Source of the DNA: DASUPK01 sp963736685 | Lineage (GTDB): Bacteria > Actinomycetota > Thermoleophilia > Solirubrobacterales > 70-9 | Assembly (NCBI GenBank): GCA_963736685.1 | Contig: CAVTPZ010000016.1 | Location: forward strand, 1-64,000 | Reading direction: 5' to 3' | Length of the DNA stretch: 64,000 bases | Shown: positions 59,013 through 64,000 of the stretch, piece by piece | Numbering within the stretch: the stretch's first letter is position 1 | Layout of the letters: each line of letters begins with the position of its first letter | Notes under the pieces: model-generated | Databases searched by the model: none | What the model was told of the DNA's origin: nothing | The model's input: only the letters and a program-made list of their open reading frames with translations | Translations under genes and position numbers: made by a program

Positions 59013-60335
59013 ATGGAGCGGAAGTATCACGTCACCACGTTCGGCTGTCAGATGAACGAGCACGACTCCGAGCGAATGAAGGGCATGCTCGACTCGCTCG
59101 GCTACGAGGAGAGCCCTGATCGCGACGGCGCGGACCTGATTCTCTTCAACACCTGCTCGATCCGGGAGTCTGCGGACAACCGCTTCATCGCCCACCTGGG
59201 GGAGGCGAAGCGCCTCAAGTCCGAGAATCCCTCGCGCGTCATAGGCGTGGGAGGTTGCTGGGCGCAGTCGGTCAAGGACGAGGTCTTCCGGCGCTTCCCG
59301 TTCGTCGACGTCGCCTTCGGCCCGGGACAGATCCACCGTCTGGCCGAGTTCCTGACCTCCGATTCGCTCACCGCCCAGGGTTACTTCGAGTTCGAGGACG
59401 TCTCCGGTCACCTCCCGATGAAGCGGGCGCGCGACTTCCAGGCCTGGCTTCAGATCTCGCAGGGCTGCAACTGCGTCTGCTCCTATTGCATCGTGCCCTC
59501 GGTCCGCGGCCGCGAGGCAAGCCGCGACCCGGACGAGCTGATCGCAGAGGTCCAGCGGCTCGCCGGCGACGGCGTCAGCGAGATCACGTTGCTCGGGCAG
59601 AACGTGAACAGCTACGGGCGCGACCTGCCGAAGGAGAGCCGGCTCACCTTCGCGGACCTGCTGACACGGGTCGACGCCATCCCGGGAGTCGAGAGGATCC
59701 GCTACACCAGCCCGCACCCGAAGGACATGAAGGAGGACGTGATCCGCGCTCACGCGGACCTCGGCGCGCTCTGCGAGCACATCCATCTGCCGCTTCAGTC
59801 CGGCTCGTCCCCCGTGCTGAAGCGCATGCGGCGCACCTACAGCCGCGAGCGATACATGGATCGCGTTGCGCTGATTCGCGAACACGTCCCGGACTGCGCG
59901 ATCACGACCGACATCATCGTGGGCTTTCCCGGCGAGACGGAGGAGGACTTCGAGCAGACGCTGGAGGTGGTCGACGAGGTCGGCTACGACAGCGCCTTCA
60001 CGTTCATCTTCTCTCCGCGGCGGGGCACCGAGGCGGCGGACTTCCTCGACCAGGTGCCGCACGCGACGAAGCGTGAGCGAATGGGGCGCCTTGTCGAGCT
60101 CGTGCAACGCAGAGCACACGAGCGCGCCGAGCGCTTCGTGGGCCGCACGATGGAGGTCCTGGTCGAGGGCCCGAGCCGGAACGACGCCTCGAGGCTGCGA
60201 GGGAGGACGCGCCACAACAAGACGGTGAACTTCGACGGGACCGCCACACCGGGCGAGACCGTGGAGGTCGAGATCACGAGCGCGACGTCGACCACGCTTT
60301 CCGGCCAGGAGCGTCTGCTCAGCCGTGCGGCTTGA
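59013..60335 (+). CDS. miaB: tRNA-2-methylthio-N6-dimethylallyladenosine synthase
   Basis: A 440-residue radical-SAM methylthiotransferase acting at A37 of tRNA. N-terminal UPF0004 Cys (TFGCQMNEHDS, FNTCSIRE, GGCWAQ), radical-SAM CNCVCSYC (about 152-159; CxxxCxxC), and a C-terminal TRAM domain. A TACATT box lies 8 nt before the ATG. Overlaps miaA, which makes its substrate. Confidence 0.95.
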   Translation: MERKYHVTTFGCQMNEHDSERMKGMLDSLGYEESPDRDGADLILFNTCSIRESADNRFIAHLGEAKRLKSENPSRVIGVGGCWAQSVKDEVFRRFPFVDVAFGPGQIHRLAEFLTSDSLTAQGYFEFEDVSGHLPMKRARDFQAWLQISQGCNCVCSYCIVPSVRGREASRDPDELIAEVQRLAGDGVSEITLLGQNVNSYGRDLPKESRLTFADLLTRVDAIPGVERIRYTSPHPKDMKEDVIRAHADLGALCEHIHLPLQSGSSPVLKRMRRTYSRERYMDRVALIREHVPDCAITTDIIVGFPGETEEDFEQTLEVVDEVGYDSAFTFIFSPRRGTEAADFLDQVPHATKRERMGRLVELVQRRAHERAERFVGRTMEVLVEGPSRNDASRLRGRTRHNKTVNFDGTATPGETVEVEITSATSTTLSGQERLLSRAA

Positions 60336-61246
60336 GGCTCCTCGCCCTTTTCGGTCCAACGGCGGTCGGGAAGACCGGAGTCGCCATCGCCGTCGCCGAG
60401 CGACTGCGCGAGCGCGGGGAGGACCCCGTCGCGGTCAACTGCGACTCGATCCAGGTCTACCGGGGCCTGGAGACGCTGAGCGGGGCAGCGACGAAGGACG
60501 AGCGGGCGAAGCTCGAGCACCGGTTGCTCTCGTTCGTCGAGCCGGCCGAGGAGTTCAGCGCCGGCCGCTACGCGGAGGCCGCGCACCGTGAGATCGACAT
60601 GCTGCTGGCGGACGGACGGCGCCCACTCGTGGTGGGCGGCACCGGCCTCTACCTCCGCGCGGCGCTGGCCGACCTGGACCTCCGCCCGCCCGTGGCGCCC
60701 GAGATTCGCGACGAGGTCGAGGCCGAGCTCGCCGAACGCGGCCCGGAGGCGCTGCATGCGGAGCTCGATCGGGCCGTCGCGGAGACCGTCGATCCGAACG
60801 ATCGCAAGCGGGTGGCGAGGCTGACCGAGCTGGCGCGGGCTGGCATCGATGCTCCGAGCGGGGGCGAGGGGATGTGGACAGCCGAGCTCAGGCACCCGAC
60901 GCTGCTGGTCGGCCTGACGATGGACCGGGAGCGCCTCGCGGAGCGAATCGACGCCCGGGTCGACGAGATGATCGCCGCGGGTGCGGCCGAGGAGGCCAGG
61001 AGCGCTCTCGAAGCCGGTCCGTCGCGCACGGCTCGCGCGGCGCTCGGGTTCGAGCAGCTCGTCTCGGACATCGACGGGGCACCCTCGCAGGAGTCGATCG
61101 ATCAGATCAAGACCGCCCATCGCGCCTATGCACGCCGCCAGCTCACCTGGATGCGCCGCATGGAGGGTGTCACTCTGATCGACCGCACGGATCGCGATGA
61201 TGCGGACGTGGCGGCGGAGATCGCAGAGAGGCTCGGCACGCAATGA
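60332..61246 (+). CDS. miaA: tRNA dimethylallyltransferase
   Basis: A 304-residue enzyme adding the isopentenyl group to A37. P-loop GPTAVGKT (about 8-15), VNCDSIQVYRGLE, VGGTGLYLRA, and ALGFEQLVSDI near the end. TTG start inside the miaB stop. dapF starts inside its stop. Confidence 0.94.
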   Translation: MRLLALFGPTAVGKTGVAIAVAERLRERGEDPVAVNCDSIQVYRGLETLSGAATKDERAKLEHRLLSFVEPAEEFSAGRYAEAAHREIDMLLADGRRPLVVGGTGLYLRAALADLDLRPPVAPEIRDEVEAELAERGPEALHAELDRAVAETVDPNDRKRVARLTELARAGIDAPSGGEGMWTAELRHPTLLVGLTMDRERLAERIDARVDEMIAAGAAEEARSALEAGPSRTARAALGFEQLVSDIDGAPSQESIDQIKTAHRAYARRQLTWMRRMEGVTLIDRTDRDDADVAAEIAERLGTQ

Positions 61247-62085
61247 AGTTCGAGAAATGGCAGGCGCTCGGTAACGACTATCTGATCGTCGAGGCCGCGG
61301 CGCTTCCCTGGGAGCTGAGCGAGGCGCGCATCAGGCGGATCTGTGACCCGCACTTCGGCGCGGGGGCGGATGGGATCCTCCTGCTCGCGCCGGTCGCGGA
61401 CCCGGATCTGGTCGCCGAGCTTCGCATCTTCAACCCTGACGGCTCCGAGGCCGAGCTCTCCGGAAACGGGGCGCGCGAGGCGGCCATGTACCTGCGGCGT
61501 TCGGGCTGGACCGATCAGGACGAGTTCACGATCGCCACCAAGGCGGGGCCGATCAGGCCGACGATTCGCTCCGACCGCGAGTGCACGCTCGATATGGGGA
61601 GCGCGAGCACGACCTCGCCCGACTTTCCCTCAGGGGGCGAGGATGGTCGCGGCAAGGTGGAGGCCGGGGGGCGGACGTGGTCGTTCCAGCACGTCTCGAT
61701 CGGCAACCCGCAGTGCGCGATCGCCGTGGGCGACGAGCTCGAATCGCTCGACCTGCCCGCGATCGGTCCGGAGATCGAGAACAGCGACCTTTTCCCGAAC
61801 CGGACCAACGTGAGCTTCTTCCGCGTGAATGGGGACACGGTTCGTGCCCGCATCTTCGAGCGAGGGGTGGGGGAGACGCTCTCGTCCGGAACCGGCGCCT
61901 CAGGGGCGGCGGTGGCGGCGCGCCTGGCCGGTGCACCGGCCACCCTCACGGTCGAGCTGGACGGCGGCAAGCTGGTGGTCGAGATCGGGGACGCGATGTC
62001 GGTGCGCCTCACGGGATGGGCCGAGCCGCTTTATTCGGGGGAGCTGGCGCCCGAGTTCGTGCGCGCCCTGGAGGAGCTCGCCTAG
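61243..62085 (+). CDS. dapF: Diaminopimelate epimerase family protein lacking both catalytic cysteines
   Basis: A 280-residue DapF-fold protein. The scaffold is clear (KWQALGNDYLIVEA, FNPDGSEAELSGNGARE, IFERGVGETLSSGTGASG). But the two catalytic Cys of DapF, before GNG and in the ACGTGA loop, are both Ser (LSGNG at about 72 and SSGTG at about 215), and GNPH reads GNPQ. In characterised enzymes Cys-to-Ser changes abolish epimerisation. The gene follows miaA and precedes a DapL-like aminotransferase, so a DAP role is still expected; a different substrate or mechanism is possible. Confidence 0.8.
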   Translation: MKFEKWQALGNDYLIVEAAALPWELSEARIRRICDPHFGAGADGILLLAPVADPDLVAELRIFNPDGSEAELSGNGAREAAMYLRRSGWTDQDEFTIATKAGPIRPTIRSDRECTLDMGSASTTSPDFPSGGEDGRGKVEAGGRTWSFQHVSIGNPQCAIAVGDELESLDLPAIGPEIENSDLFPNRTNVSFFRVNGDTVRARIFERGVGETLSSGTGASGAAVAARLAGAPATLTVELDGGKLVVEIGDAMSVRLTGWAEPLYSGELAPEFVRALEELA

Positions 62086-62147
62086 CTCCGGCGCCGCTCC
62101 CGCTCGAGCGCGGTCCGCCGCGCCATGTCCCTACTCTTCCGGATCCG

Positions 62148-63338
62148 ATGGCACCCGTGAAGAAGAAAGGCCTGGCGGCGCCCTCGCAGCGCCTGGAGGC
62201 CATACCGCCGTACATGTTCGCCGAGCTCGAGAGGCGAGTCGAGGCGAAGCGCGACGAGGGCATCGACGTGATCAGCCTCGGGATCGGCGATCCCGACACC
62301 CCGACCTTCCGCTACGTCGTGGAGGCCATGCGCGAGGCGGTGGGGGATCCCTCCACGCAGAAGTACCCGAGCAACCGTGGGCGCACGGAGTTCCGGGAGG
62401 CCTTCGCCGACTTCTACCTGCAGCGCTTCGGAGTCGAGATCGACGCGGTCAACGAGGTGATTCCGGCGATCGGGGCCAAGGAGTGCATCTACAACCTGTG
62501 CTTCGCGTTTCTCGATCCTGGCGACGTGGCCCTCGCCTCCGATCCCGGCTACCCCGTGTACACGGGAGGACCGGTCCTGGCCGGCGCCGAGGCGTTCCTG
62601 CTGCCCCTGCGCCCCGATCTGGGCTTCGCGCCAGACCTGGATGTGATTCCGGAGGAGAAGCTCGAGGCCGCCCGCCTGCTCTTCATCAACTACCCGAACA
62701 ACCCCACCGGCGCGGTCGTCCCCGATGACTTCTTCGAGCGCGTGGTGGAGTTGGCGAAGCGCCACGAGATCCTCGTCGTCCACGACAACGCCTATTCGGA
62801 GACGACCTATGACGGTTATGTCGCGCCGAGCTTTCTGGCGACACCCGGGGCGAAGGAGGTCGGCGTCGAGGTCTTCTCCCTGTCCAAGGGCTACAACATG
62901 ACCGGCTGGCGGTGCGCGGCGATCCTCGGCAACGCCGAGGCGATCAGGACCTACTGGCGTCTGAAGACGAACGTCGACTCCGGCCTCTTCGAGGCGGTCC
63001 AGCTGGCCGGCGCGGCCGCCCTGCGTGGCTCGCGCACGGAGGTGGAGGAGATGTGCCGGATCTACGAACGACGGCGCGACCTCGTGGTCGATGCCCTGAG
63101 AGCGATCGGAGTTGAGGTCGAGAGCCCTTGGGGGACGATCTACATCTGGGCGCCGGTCCCCGAAGGGCACACATCCACGTCTTTCGCCGAGCTCGTGCTC
63201 GAGGAGGCCGCCGTCGTCGTGTCGCCCGGGTCAATGTACGGTCCGAGTGGCGAGGGCTTCTTCAGGATCTCGCTGACCACTCCCGACGAGCTGCTGCGGG
63301 AGGCGGTCCAACGGCTCAAGTCTCACTTGACCCCTTGA
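62148..63338 (+). CDS. dapL: LL-diaminopimelate aminotransferase-like class I/II aminotransferase
   Basis: A 396-residue PLP aminotransferase. IPPYMFAELERRVEAKR near the start, NYPNNPTGA (about 182-190), VVHDNAYSE, the PLP Lys in SLSKGYNMTGWRC (about 247) and the RISLTTP Arg at the end are all present. Best match by eye is DapL, which makes LL-DAP directly from tetrahydrodipicolinate, joining dapA, dapB and the dapF homologue. An aspartate aminotransferase is the alternative. A TACTCT box lies 10 nt before the ATG. Confidence 0.82.
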   Translation: MAPVKKKGLAAPSQRLEAIPPYMFAELERRVEAKRDEGIDVISLGIGDPDTPTFRYVVEAMREAVGDPSTQKYPSNRGRTEFREAFADFYLQRFGVEIDAVNEVIPAIGAKECIYNLCFAFLDPGDVALASDPGYPVYTGGPVLAGAEAFLLPLRPDLGFAPDLDVIPEEKLEAARLLFINYPNNPTGAVVPDDFFERVVELAKRHEILVVHDNAYSETTYDGYVAPSFLATPGAKEVGVEVFSLSKGYNMTGWRCAAILGNAEAIRTYWRLKTNVDSGLFEAVQLAGAAALRGSRTEVEEMCRIYERRRDLVVDALRAIGVEVESPWGTIYIWAPVPEGHTSTSFAELVLEEAAVVVSPGSMYGPSGEGFFRISLTTPDELLREAVQRLKSHLTP

Positions 63339-63350
63339 GGCGGCGCATCA

Positions 63351-63419
63351 CCGGGTAGCGATCCCTACGGTGCAGGGACGGGATCGCCTTCGCCGGGGGG
63401 CGAATCGGCCTTTACCCGG
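63351..63419 (+). ncRNA. Predicted three-way-junction RNA upstream of the DMT transporter
   Basis: P1 CCGGGTA (63351-63357) with TACCCGG (63413-63419); P2 GCGATCCC (63358-63365) with GGGATCGC (63380-63387); P3 TTCGCC (63389-63394) with GGCGAA (63399-63404), loop GGGG; an 8-nt joining strand TCGGCCTT. All three helices are perfect and nest as a junction. It does not match a riboswitch I know. The transporter gene starts 45 nt downstream. Confidence 0.55.
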
Positions 63420-63463
63420 CCCTCAGCTAAAGAAGCGACCCTGTCCCGCCGACCCACCACTAG

Positions 63464-64000
63464 ATGAGCGAAATCGGACTGATACTTGCGCTGGGCTGCG
63501 CCCTGATCTCGGGGGTGGCGCTGCTGTGCAAGCACCGCGGTGCCGTGAACGCGCCCGACGTCGCCATGCGCCGGCCGCTGCAGAGCGCTTCAGCCCTCTT
63601 TCGCTCGCGTTGGTGGGTGATCGGCTTCGGCCTCGCCTTCTGTGCCTGGTGCCTGCACGTGGCGGCGCTCTCGATGGCGCCACTGTCGCTGGTCCAGGCT
63701 GTGATCGCGGGCGGTCTCGCGATCCTGGCCATCCCGGCGCGCCGCTGGTTCGGCATTGCGGTCTGCAAGCGCGAGATGGCGGGAATCGCCCTCTGCGCCG
63801 CCGGCCTCGGATTCCTTGCGCTGACGGCGGGGCACGCGCGTTCCGAAACCGGATTCGACCCGGTGACGATGCTCGGTTTCCAGGTCGGGATGCTCACGAT
63901 CGGCGGCCTCCTCATCCTGAGCGCGAGCAACGGGCGCTTCGCCATCCAGAGCTCGATGCTTCTCGCGGTTGCCGCGGGCACGCTGCTCGGAGTGTCAGAC
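63464..64000 (+). CDS. DMT (EamA-like) transporter, cut off by the window end
   Basis: The first 179 residues of a membrane protein with about five to six transmembrane segments (LILALGCALISGVALLC; WWVIGFGLAFCAWCLHVAAL; SLVQAVIAGGLAILAIPARRW; MAGIALCAAGLGFLAL; FQVGMLTIGGLLIL). The arrangement fits the DMT/NIPA superfamily. The frame is open to 64000. The exported or imported substrate is unknown. The structured RNA just upstream may control it. Confidence 0.72.
   Translation, partial: MSEIGLILALGCALISGVALLCKHRGAVNAPDVAMRRPLQSASALFRSRWWVIGFGLAFCAWCLHVAALSMAPLSLVQAVIAGGLAILAIPARRWFGIAVCKREMAGIALCAAGLGFLALTAGHARSETGFDPVTMLGFQVGMLTIGGLLILSASNGRFAIQSSMLLAVAAGTLLGVSD

Noticed and set aside
63351..63419. 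Known riboswitch classes (fluoride, guanidine, c-di-GMP, lysine, yybP) for the leader before the DMT gene
   Set aside because: None of their conserved core sequences could be found; only the three-helix shape is supported.
1..64000. CRISPR arrays, insertion sequences, integrases, prophage or toxin-antitoxin pairs
   Set aside because: No regularly spaced repeats, transposase or phage proteins were found in any frame.

Overview
The window is about 64 kb of high-GC DNA with actinobacterial gene order: pyrR-pyrB-pyrC-carA-carB-pyrK-pyrD, then mihF-gmk-rpoZ-coaBC, then rimP-nusA-infB-DUF503-rbfA-nrnA-truB-ribF-rpsO. The actinobacterial-type integration host factor, the secreted 'LTYANVMATIAVFLVLGGG' protein, beta-propeller and cupredoxin proteins with Lys/Gly-rich C-termini, and many starts with no Shine-Dalgarno but a -10-like hexamer 6-10 nt upstream point to an uncultured or little-studied member of the Thermoleophilia/Solirubrobacterales. 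That assignment is an inference from reading, not a database result. No phage, IS element, integron or CRISPR array was seen; this is mostly core chromosome.

Layout. 1-7.5 kb: secreted or periplasmic small proteins, two HIT hydrolases, a lipid kinase, an MBL hydrolase and a phosphohexomutase. 7.5-13.3 kb: CorA, then a SAM-I riboswitch with terminator controlling a threonine-synthase-like enzyme and a CysO-like sulfur carrier ending in GG, then a secreted GH31 glycosidase and tRNA-Arg(CCG). 13.4-28.6 kb: RNase Z, the pyrimidine operon (PyrR site over the first ribosome binding site; an isochorismatase-family and an NTF2-like gene embedded in it), mIHF, Gmk, omega, CoaBC, a TPR protein, a ureohydrolase-like protein and Dtd. 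28.6-38.6 kb: a leader with a probable attenuator, the translation/ribosome-biogenesis operon (infB carries a frameshift in this sequence), peroxiredoxin, MBL and DsbA-like proteins. 38.6-48.5 kb: PNPase, M16 peptidase, a decayed NTF2-like gene, dapB, dapA, RNase J, LOG and PLD-like proteins. 48.5-58.1 kb: a two-component system with a strong terminator, ftsK, cinA, a lipoprotein, thpR, recA and recX. 58-64 kb: cupredoxin, a small HTH protein with a palindromic promoter, miaB, miaA, a dapF homologue lacking both catalytic cysteines, a DapL-like aminotransferase, and a DMT-type transporter (cut by the window end) preceded by a predicted three-way-junction RNA.

How the genes work together. The most interesting unit is the SAM riboswitch / threonine-synthase-like / CysO-like set. 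SAM control and a thiocarboxylate-type carrier make little sense for threonine synthesis, but fit a route in which O-phosphohomoserine is converted to homocysteine with a protein thiocarboxylate as sulfur donor. dapA, dapB, the DapL-like aminotransferase and the dapF homologue sketch a DapL-type lysine/diaminopimelate pathway. RNase Z next to tRNA-Arg, PNPase, RNase J, ThpR, MiaA/MiaB, TruB and Dtd make the window rich in RNA and tRNA processing.
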